Assembly (NCBI GenBank): GCA_937625935.1
Contig: OW569383.1
Coordinates: 186,001 to 250,000 of the forward strand
DNA length: 64,000 nucleotides
Reading direction: 5' to 3'
DNA from: Tetramitus jugosus
Lineage: Eukaryota; Heterolobosea; Eutetramitea; Acrasida; Vahlkampfiidae
The notes beneath the pieces are model-generated. The model was not told the DNA's origin. It saw only the letters and a program-made list of their open reading frames with translations, and did not search any database. Below, one piece after another: positions 45,447 through 55,819 of the stretch. Within the stretch, counting starts at the first letter, position 1. The number at the start of each line of letters is the position of its first letter. The position numbers and the translations under genes were made by a program.

Positions 45447-46790
45447 ATGCGAAACAAGTACTTTCTAACACTGGTATTGATTGTTTGTGTTTGTAGCTTG
45501 GTGAACGAAGTGAATGCCAACTACTTTATGACTAGACTCAAGAGACGGTGGTTCATTGCTGGTGAATTCTCTCGTGTGGCTCAGAGCGATGGAAGTATTT
45601 TGGATGTGAACAATTTTGCAGCGTGGGATGGAAAGAAATGGAGAGACTATGGTGAAGGAACGAATGGACCTGTTACAGCTCTGTTTGTTGACTCATGCTT
45701 CAATATTTACCTCGCAGGTAGCTTTACAGAAGTAAATGGAACAAAAACGGGACCAATCGCTGTTTGGCACGTCTGGAATAACAAGTGGGAGAGTCTCGGT
45801 CACTTGAGAAACCAAACTTTGAATAGTGTCGTGAACTCAATATCAGTCAATTGCTATGATACGCCAACAGATAACTCGAGGTGTGCTTGTGATGTGTATA
45901 TTGGTGGTGAGTTCGAATATGCATTGAACAATGACACGAGCCAGATTGCAAACAATGTGGCCATGTACAATACTCGCAGAAAACGGTGGAACAACTTGGG
46001 AGGAATTCACGTTCATGGAATTAATTCCATGGTCAGAAGTGTAGATTTTAGGAATTTTGGGTTGACAGTTGTATCGAGGTTTGGTTGGTTCGGAGGTGAT
46101 GGGTTCTTGAAACGATACATGTATGATTATGGACAACACACATGGAAGACTATTCAATCGATTGAATCGAGCGATTTTATCTCTAGTGTGTATTATGATC
46201 CAAATTACTTTGAACCAATAGATGTGCTCGTATCTGGTATGTTTGCTGTTAATACAACAGACGGAGAGTGCAGAAATCTATGCATCTATGATCCGATGAA
46301 GGACAGATGGACATCGGTAGCACCTGAACTCAACACTGGTTATATTTCACGAAGTATTCAGTTGTTCGATTCCATATTCATCACGGGCGACATTAGGATA
46401 CAAGGGGAAAACGACACTGAGATATCGACATCCGTCGCCATCAATACAGGAGGTTCTTGGCAATCGTATGGAATGAACCCAAATAACTTTACTATACCCG
46501 ACAATGTGCTCTCATTCACTGCATGTTCTATTTATGATTTAGGTTGCAGTGAAAATTCGATGGCAATCGTTGCGGAAGGAATAGATTCCAATGATGGAAT
46601 CGTAAAGTTCTTTAATTATGAGAAGGGTGAGTGGATGGATTTTGGTCGAGGGCTGAACGGCAGTGGCACAGCAACTCTAATAACATCTATTAACTATGCA
46701 GATAATGCAGGAACTGTTCTATTCAACTTTGGCACATTACTGAGAACTCTCATATGTGCTTTATCAGTACTCTTCTTTACCGTACAATAA
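45447..46790 (+). CDS. GPI-anchored Rax2/kelch-like beta-propeller protein
   Basis: The protein has 447 residues with a signal peptide (FLTLVLIVCVCSLV). It has repeated units of the form 'IYLAGSFTEVNG ... IAVWHVWNNKWESLG', for example VYIGGEFEYALNN with MYNTRRKRWNNLG, and LVSGMFAVNTT with IYDPMKDRWTSVA. These fit a six- or seven-bladed propeller like fungal RAX2 and kelch proteins. The C-terminal hydrophobic end (LRTLICALSVLFF) after a small-residue site suggests GPI anchoring. Many N-glycosylation sequons occur. The stop codon TAA overlaps an AATAAA (46786-46791). RAX2 marks bud sites in yeast; here only a surface-protein role can be inferred. Confidence 0.75.
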   Translation: MRNKYFLTLVLIVCVCSLVNEVNANYFMTRLKRRWFIAGEFSRVAQSDGSILDVNNFAAWDGKKWRDYGEGTNGPVTALFVDSCFNIYLAGSFTEVNGTKTGPIAVWHVWNNKWESLGHLRNQTLNSVVNSISVNCYDTPTDNSRCACDVYIGGEFEYALNNDTSQIANNVAMYNTRRKRWNNLGGIHVHGINSMVRSVDFRNFGLTVVSRFGWFGGDGFLKRYMYDYGQHTWKTIQSIESSDFISSVYYDPNYFEPIDVLVSGMFAVNTTDGECRNLCIYDPMKDRWTSVAPELNTGYISRSIQLFDSIFITGDIRIQGENDTEISTSVAINTGGSWQSYGMNPNNFTIPDNVLSFTACSIYDLGCSENSMAIVAEGIDSNDGIVKFFNYEKGEWMDFGRGLNGSGTATLITSINYADNAGTVLFNFGTLLRTLICALSVLFFTVQ

Positions 46791-46791
46791 A
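46786..46791 (+). promoter_or_regulatory. AATAAA overlapping the propeller gene stop codon
   Basis: The stop codon TAA (46788-46790) lies inside AATAAA. The gap to the convergent HisRS stop is 36 bases, so the two 3' ends likely overlap. Confidence 0.35.
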
Positions 46792-46826
46792 AGATTACAA
46801 AATTGCATTAAACATCAAGTTTCTGC

Positions 46827-48365
46827 TTATTTTTCCATGTTGTTCAAAACGCTGCTCAGTTCTTCCGTTATTCGGTCAAAAGAGCACTCAACTTTGACAT
46901 CACGATTCGTCAATCCCTTAATTGTGCACACTCTGTTCTCTACTTCTCTACTTCCAAGTAATATGGCCAACGAACATCCCTCTCGCTCAGCACGCTGCAA
47001 TCCATTTAACAATTTCGATCCATAGATGGGTCCAACCACAGAAAAGTCCACATTCATCTCATTGCTCTCACGAATTCTCTGTGCCAATCGCATGCACTCT
47101 CTCTCAATCTCTCTATCGGCACTACTTCCCGTCAAACCAATGACACAAATCGAAACTGGCTTCTTAACTGCAAGCTCCGAATCTGACACTTGATCCAACA
47201 AGAGAGACAATCGCTCCACTCCAGCAGCCCAACCAATCGCTTCCACTTCGTTCTTTGACCCCAACATTGGAAACAATCCGTCATATCTTCCACCTGCCAA
47301 CACTGCCACATTTCTCGTGGGCTCGTTCATTGTCATAGTCGTTGCAGTCGTATTATTCGATGGAATATTAGACACAAACTCAAATGTCGTATGACTGTAA
47401 TAGTCCAAACCACGCACCAAATACGGATTCACCACATACTCAATCCCCAAATCACTCAACACATCCTTCAAACTCTCAAATCTCTCTCGTGTCTCATCAG
47501 AGTAATACTCGGAAAGCATGGGCGCACCATGATTCACCAACAGTCTCTGATCACTCTCCGATTTGGAGTCCAAAATGCGCCAAACTTGTTGCATTTCAGA
47601 GAATCGCAACGCACGGTGCAATCGATACCTCGATTCCTCACATAACTCACTTGTCATAGGTTCCAAAAACTGTACCAGATCTCGACAATACTCGAACCGT
47701 TCCCTGGAATTACCCAACGAGTTCAACTCCAATTGGACTCTTCCATTTTCTAATACTCCGATCGATTTCAAAAAAGAATGTGCCATTTGAAGCACTTCGA
47801 CATCTTGATGCAAACTTTGCTTATTTTTTGATGATATCGATGATTTGTTATTGTTATTGTTATTGTTATTGTTTTCTCCAATTTTTTCCACTCCAAATTG
47901 AGTAAATTGTCGAAGTCTACCCTTTTGTGGTCTCTCATAGCGATACATGCTGCCCAAATAGAACAAGTTTCGATGAAACAAGTTGTGTTGAATGACTGAA
48001 CGTACGATACCTGCTGTGCCCTCTGGTCTCAAACACATACTACTTTCACTATTACTTTCTATAGTACTATTTTTACTACTATTATTATTCTTGTTTAAAT
48101 TACTATCACTAGTATGAGTAGTATTAGTAGTATGAGTGTTGTTGGATTGAAGCATAAACATTTCTTTTTTGATGACGTCACTTGTGGCTCCTAGTGTGCG
48201 TTCAAATAGACCAGAGAACTCTACGTGTGGTGTCTGAATGGGTTGATAGTGGTAGCGTTGAGTCATTTCGAGTGCTTTTTGAGTGATGAATTGATATTGG
48301 AGGAGGGAACGGGAGTTGGGTAGGAGATCGTGCATGCCACGAACTGATTTGTAAATTTGACTCAT
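46827..48365 (-). CDS. Histidyl-tRNA synthetase
   Basis: From the ATG at 48365 there are 512 residues, beginning right at the domain (SVRGMHDLLP). The class II motifs are YRYERPQKGRLRQFTQFG (motif 2, with ATP- and His-binding Arg) and the motif 3 area AAGVERLSLLL. HisRS-specific LRPEGTAGIVR and LVRGLDYYSHTTFEF are present. The C-terminal anticodon domain has VSICVIGL and VEGCSLAILLG-type strands. Ser/Asn-rich inserts occur at ~75-110 and ~165-185. An in-frame ATG at 48479 adds 38 basic residues (MIQQRSEIQFCRQSCKK) that could be a mitochondrial signal, so two starts may serve cytosol and mitochondrion. It is bacterial-like in length and motif 2 context, as in other eukaryotes' mitochondrial forms. 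Confidence 0.88.
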   Translation of the reverse strand: MSQIYKSVRGMHDLLPNSRSLLQYQFITQKALEMTQRYHYQPIQTPHVEFSGLFERTLGATSDVIKKEMFMLQSNNTHTTNTTHTSDSNLNKNNNSSKNSTIESNSESSMCLRPEGTAGIVRSVIQHNLFHRNLFYLGSMYRYERPQKGRLRQFTQFGVEKIGENNNNNNNNNKSSISSKNKQSLHQDVEVLQMAHSFLKSIGVLENGRVQLELNSLGNSRERFEYCRDLVQFLEPMTSELCEESRYRLHRALRFSEMQQVWRILDSKSESDQRLLVNHGAPMLSEYYSDETRERFESLKDVLSDLGIEYVVNPYLVRGLDYYSHTTFEFVSNIPSNNTTATTMTMNEPTRNVAVLAGGRYDGLFPMLGSKNEVEAIGWAAGVERLSLLLDQVSDSELAVKKPVSICVIGLTGSSADREIERECMRLAQRIRESNEMNVDFSVVGPIYGSKLLNGLQRAEREGCSLAILLGSREVENRVCTIKGLTNRDVKVECSFDRITEELSSVLNNMEK

Positions 48366-48506
48366 TTTTTTTTTTATTGTTGTTTTTTTGGTGTTGTTGG
48401 TGTGAAAATGATTTTTTTGTTTATGGATTTTTTTGCATGATTGTCGGCAAAACTGAATCTCCGAGCGTTGTTGTATCATGCCATTTTGGTTGGGTATTAA
48501 CACCCA

Positions 48507-51506
48507 TTAAGCATTGTTTTGTTTGTAGGAGATGAGCACTCGAGTGCACAGGGATTCAAGTGTTGGGAAATCAATGTGTCTGTAACGGCCCCAGAATCCA
48601 CCTTGTACCCATTGTCCAGCTCCAAAGCATGGTGAGCTGAGACCATGAAGGATTCGAGCAATAATCTTGCCATTGGAGAGCATTTTGATGTCATGCTTGG
48701 ACAAGAGTGTGGCAGCATCGCGCATAACTATTGACTGGGAGTTGTCATTCAGAGTCTCAATTGTTTTCACCAAATCGAGCGCAATCAGTGGACTTTGAAT
48801 GTTGTCAGACAGTTCAGCTGACGAGGTAAAATACAGTTCAATCTGATCCTGGATAGACTTTTGTTTCTTGTCTGTTGGCAGCTCAACGTCCCGTTTTTGA
48901 AATTCTGACAAGGATGAAAAGGCAGATCGGTATGCCAGCTTGTACATTTCATCAAGCTTCCACAATGTATTCTGTTCGAGGTATCGCATTTTAGACAGTA
49001 GAATCTTGGCAAGTGAGGCAATCTCTTCTGAGTTTGGAACTCGGATCACTTCAACACAAAATGCTTCTTCGGTAGTCGTATATTTAATCTCTCCACAGTC
49101 TTGTAGAGCATCCAGTTCTTTTTCAACCTCGGATGATGTCTTGCCAGTTTCTTTGCATATGGAGGCAATGTCGAAAATGTGCTGTCCATTTTTCACAGAC
49201 TTGTGTTTCACTTTGAGTATGGAATTCACGAGCTTGTTGGTTTGGGCGAGCTGTGTGGGATGTGTCGCATGGAAAAATACAGTGTAACGATTCTTACAGT
49301 TCGCATTCACATGTATCATTGGAGATTCAGTGTCCAACAGCTCAATGTGCGTGAGCAGTGTCTTAATTACTGTGGATGACATGTCTAATTCTTGTTCGAG
49401 CTCTGGAATGCCTGAAAGGAATTCTCCAGCATCATTGGCAAACAAGCATCGAAGAAATCGTTTCATATCAATCTCCGAAGCTCTCTCACCAAACACCAAG
49501 CTTCGCAAACGTACAGCATCTTCGTCACACAATAGCAAATGACATGGTGAAGCGATGCCGTCTCTGCCAGCACGACCTACTTCTTGTACATAATTTTCAA
49601 TACTTCTCGGCAAAGAGAAATGAATAACACTTCTCACATCCTTCTTATTAATACCCATTCCAAAAGCAACTGTGGCAACGATGATTCGTACTTCGTTAGA
49701 TATAAACTGTTTTTGGATGGAATTTCTGGTTGAAGCTTGCATGCCGGCATGGTATGACTTTACAGCACCCGGGACATCTTTCATGTGTATTTGCAAGTGT
49801 TGGCATAATAAATCAGCTTCGTTCTTCGTCGTGGTATAAATAATAATCGATTCACTATCACTGAAAGGTTTGCTTCTCAAAAGTTTTGTAACTTCGGCGA
49901 ACCGTTCATCACTTGATCTGACTATCGAGCTAGAAAGAATTAAGTTATCCCTGCATACAGTTCCTCGTATCACATGCTCTTCGTGACGGGTTTCAGCTTC
50001 AAAAAGTCTCTTGCAAATATCTTTCTCGGTTGCTTTCGTTGCGGTTGCTGTTAATGCCAATATTGTATCTACATTAAAGTTTCTCAGTGCTGAATGGATA
50101 TGTAAATAACTTGGTCTAAAGTTATGAGACCACTCAGAAACACAATGCGCTTCATCCACACATGCGAAAGCAATACGGCAATCGCTACCGACCAACAGCT
50201 GCAAAAAATTATCACTAGATAATCGCTCTGGAGAAATAAATAAGATCCGAACGTCCCCAGATGTGATCCTCTTCAGGACTGCATTTCTCTGACTCTTGGT
50301 TTGACTCGCAGTAAGAAAGTCTCCAGGTAAACAATCTGGCAATTGTCTCATCTGATCACTCATCAATGAGATAAGGGGTGATATCACGAGTACCAATCTA
50401 TTCTTGATCTCTGATTCTTCCTCCCCTTCGAACTTGAAATACTTGGATGTCATAATCAGTGCAGCAAGTTGATAACAGAATGACTTTCCAGTACCCGTTG
50501 GCAAAATAGTCAAGGTTGATTTAAACCTTAAAATTCGCTTTGTTGTTTCCAATTGTCCCTGCCTCAATCCATCATAACCAAAATATTCTTTGGCAATACG
50601 GTTCAACTCTGACTCACATGTTTCACTATCGAATATGCGTTCAATACAAGCCGATGATAAGTGCACTTGATCATCACTGTTGTCGTTTCTTGTGCTCTTC
50701 TTTGTTCGACTTGTTTTTGTAGTCTCTACACCTTCTGTTCCTTCTTCACCTGAACTCACACCACTCTCATCATCATCACTTCTCTTTCGCTTCTCTGTTG
50801 ATGTCAACAACTCGTCATCCATAGAACTCCGTGTATCATGATTCTTTCTTCTCGGTACACGCCTCGTAAACCGTTTTGTTTTTCTCTTCAAATTCGTTTT
50901 GACAAAATTGTTACTAATGATTCCTCCCTTTAATCGTGACTTACCCGCTCCTACCAAGCTCGAACCTTCCTTTTCTTTCTTCATGTGTACTCTGTCGTAC
51001 GCTTCTTGATCTTGCAACTTCTTTTTTCTCTGTTGGTCATGTTCTTCATCGGCCACCGCGATTTGTTCCATGTGTCGGTTTGCTCTCTCAAAAATATCGT
51101 TTCTGCGAGTCTTCTTCTCATCATCTTGGTCACTACCACCACCACCACCACCACCACAGTGATCATCCTTGTTCATGAATCGCTGTTGTTGTGTTATGGT
51201 GCTAGTCAACCGAGGTTTCTTACGTTTCGGTTGAATGAGAGCTGTTGGTAAAACGACAAATGTCGCCTCTTCATTTTCCTTGTTCATTAATGAACTGTTA
51301 CTATTCTTGTCATCACCACTGTTTGTTGTTTCTTGTTGTGTGAACAAGTGACTCATTCCGGATATTTTAATGTTGCTCATGGAGAAGATGTTGTTGCTTC
51401 TCTGGGCTGATGCTGCAGAAGGCTTGCCCTTTCGTGTGGAAGCGGACATTCTTTTGTTGCTTTTGTTTGTTGTTTTTCGATGAGTGAAGAAACATGACCT
51501 GAACAT
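48507..51506 (-). CDS. RECQ4-family DNA helicase
   Basis: From the ATG at 51506 there are 999 residues. The first ~300 are Lys/Arg/Ser/Glu-rich and disordered, with NLS-like stretches. The helicase core has FGYDGLRQGQLETTKRIL (motif 0), LPTGTGKSFCYQL (I), VISPLISLMSDQ (Ia), VDEAHCVSEWSHNFRPSYL (II, with the RECQ4-typical 'WSHNFRP'), LTATATKATEKD (III), SYHAG, VATVAFGMGI and YVQEVGRAGRDG (VI). The C-terminal ~350 residues lack the RQC/HRDC of BLM/WRN, as in RECQ4. The role is replication initiation and repair. The first residues (MFRSCFFTHRKTTNKSNKR) look like a mitochondrial signal; the next ATG (51449) would give a nuclear form. The stop is only 28 bases before the alternative HisRS start. 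Confidence 0.9.
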   Translation of the reverse strand: MFRSCFFTHRKTTNKSNKRMSASTRKGKPSAASAQRSNNIFSMSNIKISGMSHLFTQQETTNSGDDKNSNSSLMNKENEEATFVVLPTALIQPKRKKPRLTSTITQQQRFMNKDDHCGGGGGGGSDQDDEKKTRRNDIFERANRHMEQIAVADEEHDQQRKKKLQDQEAYDRVHMKKEKEGSSLVGAGKSRLKGGIISNNFVKTNLKRKTKRFTRRVPRRKNHDTRSSMDDELLTSTEKRKRSDDDESGVSSGEEGTEGVETTKTSRTKKSTRNDNSDDQVHLSSACIERIFDSETCESELNRIAKEYFGYDGLRQGQLETTKRILRFKSTLTILPTGTGKSFCYQLAALIMTSKYFKFEGEEESEIKNRLVLVISPLISLMSDQMRQLPDCLPGDFLTASQTKSQRNAVLKRITSGDVRILFISPERLSSDNFLQLLVGSDCRIAFACVDEAHCVSEWSHNFRPSYLHIHSALRNFNVDTILALTATATKATEKDICKRLFEAETRHEEHVIRGTVCRDNLILSSSIVRSSDERFAEVTKLLRSKPFSDSESIIIYTTTKNEADLLCQHLQIHMKDVPGAVKSYHAGMQASTRNSIQKQFISNEVRIIVATVAFGMGINKKDVRSVIHFSLPRSIENYVQEVGRAGRDGIASPCHLLLCDEDAVRLRSLVFGERASEIDMKRFLRCLFANDAGEFLSGIPELEQELDMSSTVIKTLLTHIELLDTESPMIHVNANCKNRYTVFFHATHPTQLAQTNKLVNSILKVKHKSVKNGQHIFDIASICKETGKTSSEVEKELDALQDCGEIKYTTTEEAFCVEVIRVPNSEEIASLAKILLSKMRYLEQNTLWKLDEMYKLAYRSAFSSLSEFQKRDVELPTDKKQKSIQDQIELYFTSSAELSDNIQSPLIALDLVKTIETLNDNSQSIVMRDAATLLSKHDIKMLSNGKIIARILHGLSSPCFGAGQWVQGGFWGRYRHIDFPTLESLCTRVLISYKQNNA

Positions 51507-51711
51507 TTGAGTGTTGATGAACCACTTTACTTTTTTGGCCAAAAATTACGATTCTTCTCTTGAAGCTTCAAAAAGCAAGTTCGCAATTGCACTCCACTCC
51601 CAAAAAATTTGAGTTCTCACAATTGTAGTTAGCGTTACAAAAGAACAACCAAATCACAGCTTTCTCATTTTGTCACCTCTTTCGTCGTCATCATAAACAA
51701 ATTTGTACAAA

Positions 51712-54700
51712 ATGGATCACTATTCGTATGGTTTAGCTTTAGCCGCTGGTATTGGAAGTGCTGCACTAGGTTACGCAGGCAAGCGTCTCTATCAATATAG
51801 AAAGAACAGACACAATCCTCAATCACTGGGCATCAAGGTGACAAGACTCCAAAAACAAGACACAACTGAAAAGAAAAAGAAGGAAAAAGTAAAGGAGAAG
51901 CAAAATGAGTACTTGTTTGATGTAAAACAGTATTTGGCATCTTTCAAGGAAGGTACTACTACAACTTCGACTGCACAAGTATCAGATGAAAGCAGTACCA
52001 TTAGTGCAGGTGGTGGAGTTTTGGCAAGATTCGAAGGAAAGAAACAGAGATCAGCTCGTATCCTACTGACAGAGTTTGAGAATTTGGTAGAGACACCAAT
52101 TCCAAACATTGGCTTGCTGCCAGAGAAGAACAATTTGTTTGTCTGGCACTGTAACATTATTCCTCAATATGGTGCAAGTAAGGGCGCAGTGTTTCACTTT
52201 ATTATTCGTATTCCTGACGAATACCCAGAGAACGCTCCTACCGCTGAGAACTGTACTCCTAGTGCAGGCTATCTATACCCATTCTCCAGTTGGGATACTA
52301 CAATGTCATTATCTACTGAAATGCAAAGAATTGAACAACAACTCAATGTATTAACTATGGACTTAACGGCACAGACTAAGGCTGTCATTTTACCAAAGGT
52401 TCACCATGATTCAAACAAGCAAGCCTGGCCACCAGTGCCCAAGTCGGGTTTATTGACAATGTTAACAGCAAAGGAAGACACATTTGCAGAAAAGAAAAAG
52501 AAACAACTTGTCTGTTTCTATACCAAGCAAAATCATGAACAGGCCAAACTGGGCTTGGGAATCACTTTCAACAAAAATATTAGAACTGGAGAATTGCAAC
52601 AGATTCGTTGTACTCAGCATCTGGTTTCTCTAAAGGCTTTCAATCGATACAAGATTAGAAATATCGATCGCATGAACTGCACTCACTGGTTGCCTGTTTA
52701 CATTTGTCCATCTCATGCACCAATGCGTTTGGTCGAGAGAGCAATCAGTTTGATCTGTACAGGTACATCTGATTCATTCGAGCCAGATCAAGTGTTGAAG
52801 GTTCTTCCAAAACTGATGAACAATCTCTTGGTTGAGACAGCCACAGGTGTGCTGCCTGGTGTCACTGGACTAAGACTCTACTGTCTCATCCACAGACTCT
52901 TATTGGCCTTGAATGAGCAGTATCCTGCTATTGGTAAGAAGGCAACTCAATTCATCTCTGATTTTATCCACAATGACGCCGCCAGACACAAGAATGTGAC
53001 ACCAAACTTGGGAGAATTGATCGCAATGCTCAGTATCACTGATTTGACTTGGAGTGACTTAAAGGGAGCTTACTATAGAGAGTCAAGTGTGAGAAATGCT
53101 TATTGGATCATTAAAACTCATCCACAATTGGATCCCGAGTACAAGGAGAAGATGAGAAAAAAGAGATTGGAAGAGCTGAAAGAAATGAAAGATGATTCAT
53201 CATCTATTCACGAGTTCGAGGACGAAGAAGAAGAGGAGGAAATTACAGAGGAGGAAAGAATTGAGAAGAGTTTTGCTGTGACAAGAGTAGGCAAACAAAT
53301 TTTGGCCTTCCAGATTTTTATTCAACAGAATATTGCTCAGCCAAGTAACATAACCAGACAACAAATTGCTAAGCAGTACGATGACTTTTTTGGCGCTCCT
53401 GTAGACAATATTGAAACGGCGTTCATTGAAGAGATTGCATTCATAAAAGGAAACAATTTCAGGACGGATGACTATTTGGCAGCTATCGCCATGCCAATTT
53501 TGAGTGATGAAGACCTCGCGGCTCAGTTGATTAGAGATATGCACGAATCCAAAAAGAAGGGCTATCATGGAGAGATAATTCTCAATACAATCATCAAGCC
53601 AGAAGAGTTTGCAAAACTGAACAGAATTGATCTGAAGAAGTTTTTTGAAATCGAAAATTACGAACTGGTGTTGCACTCGGATGAAGCAAAGTGGAAACAA
53701 GAAGCAGAGCAAAGGTGGGGAATCCAATCGATAGTGGAACATTGTTCTTCATGGAGAGAAACATATCTGTGTAACCACTTGAGGGATGTGGTTGAAGGAC
53801 TGAATGATTCTCTGGATTTTGACTATGTGTACAGTACAGCCGAACAATGCAACAACTACATCACCTTCTTGGAACTCGAGCTCTTCAATCCAACAAACCT
53901 GAAATCAAGATACTTCTTCCTCGCCAAGGTATTGGACAAGCTAAATAATTTGAAGACATTTAAGTTGCTAAAGGGAGCAGATGAACTCGATCCAAAGGCT
54001 TTCAAAGCACTCTGTATGGGACTAAATCGTTGCAAGAAACTCAGTACCCTCATCCTCGATAACTGTAAGCTGACCGCAAATGATCTCCAATATCTTCTCA
54101 CGAACGATTTGGTGAGCGATAGCATTACCAAACTAAAATTATCAGGAAATCATATCGGTAACGATGGAGTCGTTTTGATCGCAAAATTCTTGGGTAATCA
54201 TAAAACGTTACCTAATTTGGAAGAACTCTCACTCAACGGATGTAAAATCAACACTGTCAGTCCACTTGCTGATTCGTTGATCTTTAAGACAAAGTTAAAG
54301 GTAGTGGAACTTAAGAATAATGCTATGGGTGGTGAGACCTCTGCCTTGTTGAAGAAAGCAGCTTACTGCACAAGTCTGGAGTCCATTAACGTAGCTGGAA
54401 CCAGTGCGTATATTGATTCAATGAGTCTGACCACCAATCTCACGATCACATCTGCTCTTAAGACGCTCGTTCTCTACAAGGCTCTATCAATTTCTTTGGA
54501 TAGTAATTTCGTGAAAGCCTTTGGAGGTAATACCACATTGACAACACTGGATCTCGGCTGTTCCGGTATCTCCTCTATGCCTCATCTGGGACAAGCATTA
54601 GCAGCGAACAAATCTTTGAAGACTCTAATTCTTCAATCATGTCGAATTTCTGCAGAGGGGCTCTGTCTGCTTGTTGAAAACATCAAAGACAAGGGAGGTC

Positions 54701-55770
54701 TCACTTTGATCGAGGAGCTGGATTTATCAGAGAATCTAATGTATCCAACTGCAATCCTCGAAGAAAATCGTAAATTCTCAAAGAAGGAGAGAAGCGAGTT
54801 TGACATTTTGGGAGAGTTATTAAGCGTTGCACCGAACCTAAAATCTCTAAATCTTGGATCATGTTCCTTGCACTACAAATCACTGGTGAAATTCTCAGAA
54901 GTTTTAGAATCACATGATTCCCTTCATAAGTTAGACCTAAAGAAGAACAAGTACATTGCTAGATCGATCCATCACTTGGTAAATGCGCTCAAGAAGAACA
55001 CTGTACTTGAAGTACTCGACATATCAGGCTCTAATATTGGTGCTTCCGGCGCAATATCTATTAGTGAAGCTGTCCTACACAATGTTGCATTGAAGAACCT
55101 CAGTATTTATGGTAACTTTATTGGGCCTGATGGATGTTGTGGAATTTTGGAAGCGCTCCGAAAGAATCCAAAGTCTTCATTGAAAGAATTGGACATGGGC
55201 TTGAATAGAATCAAGGCTCGCGGTGTCAAGCTCCTAATTGATCTGATCAATGATGAAAAGTACACGTTCCCTCTCACCTATATCGGACTCAAGGATGACC
55301 ATATTAATGACATTATGGCTCTTAGACTGGTTTCCTCAATCGTTAAAACAAAGAATCTAACGAACAAAATTGAAATGATCACACTGCATGGAAACAAGCT
55401 GAGAGGAACCACGATCAACCAGATTGCCAGTGACTTGAGTGTCGCAAATATTAAATTCGATCTGTCCAAGCTCGTAGAAGCCAAACAGCAAGATAAGCAA
55501 CAAAGAACGGTCTACCTCCCAAGTTTAAGCATGTCTATCACCCCAGAGGCAATCAAACGTATGTTCTACAAGAGTTATTGTGGTGCAATTATCAGTGTCG
55601 ACATACATCCCCACAAGCGTAGAGGAGATTTCGCTTCGGCCAAGTACGCATTCGTGGAATTTGCGGAACAAGAGTCTGTCAGTATTGCTATGACACTCGC
55701 TGGCAACAAGAAGAATACGATTGGAAGTAACATTATCAGAATTTATAGAGCTGGCATCACCCAGAATTAA
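51712..55770 (+). CDS. Membrane-anchored protein with E2-like, LRR and RRM domains
   Basis: The ATG at 51712 gives 1,352 residues. A TM-like stretch (LALAAGIGSAALGYAG, 9-24) and basic residues lead. Residues ~114-225 look like a ubiquitin-conjugating fold: IPNIGLLPEKNNLFVWHCN, FHFIIRIPDEYPENAPT and WDTTMSLSTEMQRIEQ. The catalytic Cys-Leu position reads Tyr-Leu-Tyr, so it is probably inactive, UEV-like. A helical unknown region (~290-460) follows, then a Glu-rich linker. About 15 ribonuclease-inhibitor-type leucine-rich repeats cover ~710-1200 (LKLSGNHIGNDGV). An RRM ends it (~1263-1349: RNP2 VYLPSL, RNP1 YAFVEF). I know no described family with all these parts. A role linking ubiquitin, RNA and a membrane is inference. 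Confidence 0.75.
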   Translation: MDHYSYGLALAAGIGSAALGYAGKRLYQYRKNRHNPQSLGIKVTRLQKQDTTEKKKKEKVKEKQNEYLFDVKQYLASFKEGTTTTSTAQVSDESSTISAGGGVLARFEGKKQRSARILLTEFENLVETPIPNIGLLPEKNNLFVWHCNIIPQYGASKGAVFHFIIRIPDEYPENAPTAENCTPSAGYLYPFSSWDTTMSLSTEMQRIEQQLNVLTMDLTAQTKAVILPKVHHDSNKQAWPPVPKSGLLTMLTAKEDTFAEKKKKQLVCFYTKQNHEQAKLGLGITFNKNIRTGELQQIRCTQHLVSLKAFNRYKIRNIDRMNCTHWLPVYICPSHAPMRLVERAISLICTGTSDSFEPDQVLKVLPKLMNNLLVETATGVLPGVTGLRLYCLIHRLLLALNEQYPAIGKKATQFISDFIHNDAARHKNVTPNLGELIAMLSITDLTWSDLKGAYYRESSVRNAYWIIKTHPQLDPEYKEKMRKKRLEELKEMKDDSSSIHEFEDEEEEEEITEEERIEKSFAVTRVGKQILAFQIFIQQNIAQPSNITRQQIAKQYDDFFGAPVDNIETAFIEEIAFIKGNNFRTDDYLAAIAMPILSDEDLAAQLIRDMHESKKKGYHGEIILNTIIKPEEFAKLNRIDLKKFFEIENYELVLHSDEAKWKQEAEQRWGIQSIVEHCSSWRETYLCNHLRDVVEGLNDSLDFDYVYSTAEQCNNYITFLELELFNPTNLKSRYFFLAKVLDKLNNLKTFKLLKGADELDPKAFKALCMGLNRCKKLSTLILDNCKLTANDLQYLLTNDLVSDSITKLKLSGNHIGNDGVVLIAKFLGNHKTLPNLEELSLNGCKINTVSPLADSLIFKTKLKVVELKNNAMGGETSALLKKAAYCTSLESINVAGTSAYIDSMSLTTNLTITSALKTLVLYKALSISLDSNFVKAFGGNTTLTTLDLGCSGISSMPHLGQALAANKSLKTLILQSCRISAEGLCLLVENIKDKGGLTLIEELDLSENLMYPTAILEENRKFSKKERSEFDILGELLSVAPNLKSLNLGSCSLHYKSLVKFSEVLESHDSLHKLDLKKNKYIARSIHHLVNALKKNTVLEVLDISGSNIGASGAISISEAVLHNVALKNLSIYGNFIGPDGCCGILEALRKNPKSSLKELDMGLNRIKARGVKLLIDLINDEKYTFPLTYIGLKDDHINDIMALRLVSSIVKTKNLTNKIEMITLHGNKLRGTTINQIASDLSVANIKFDLSKLVEAKQQDKQQRTVYLPSLSMSITPEAIKRMFYKSYCGAIISVDIHPHKRRGDFASAKYAFVEFAEQESVSIAMTLAGNKKNTIGSNIIRIYRAGITQN

Positions 55771-55819
55771 CATTCCAATCAACCATAATCACAATAATAA
55801 TAAATTTCGTATATCCAGA

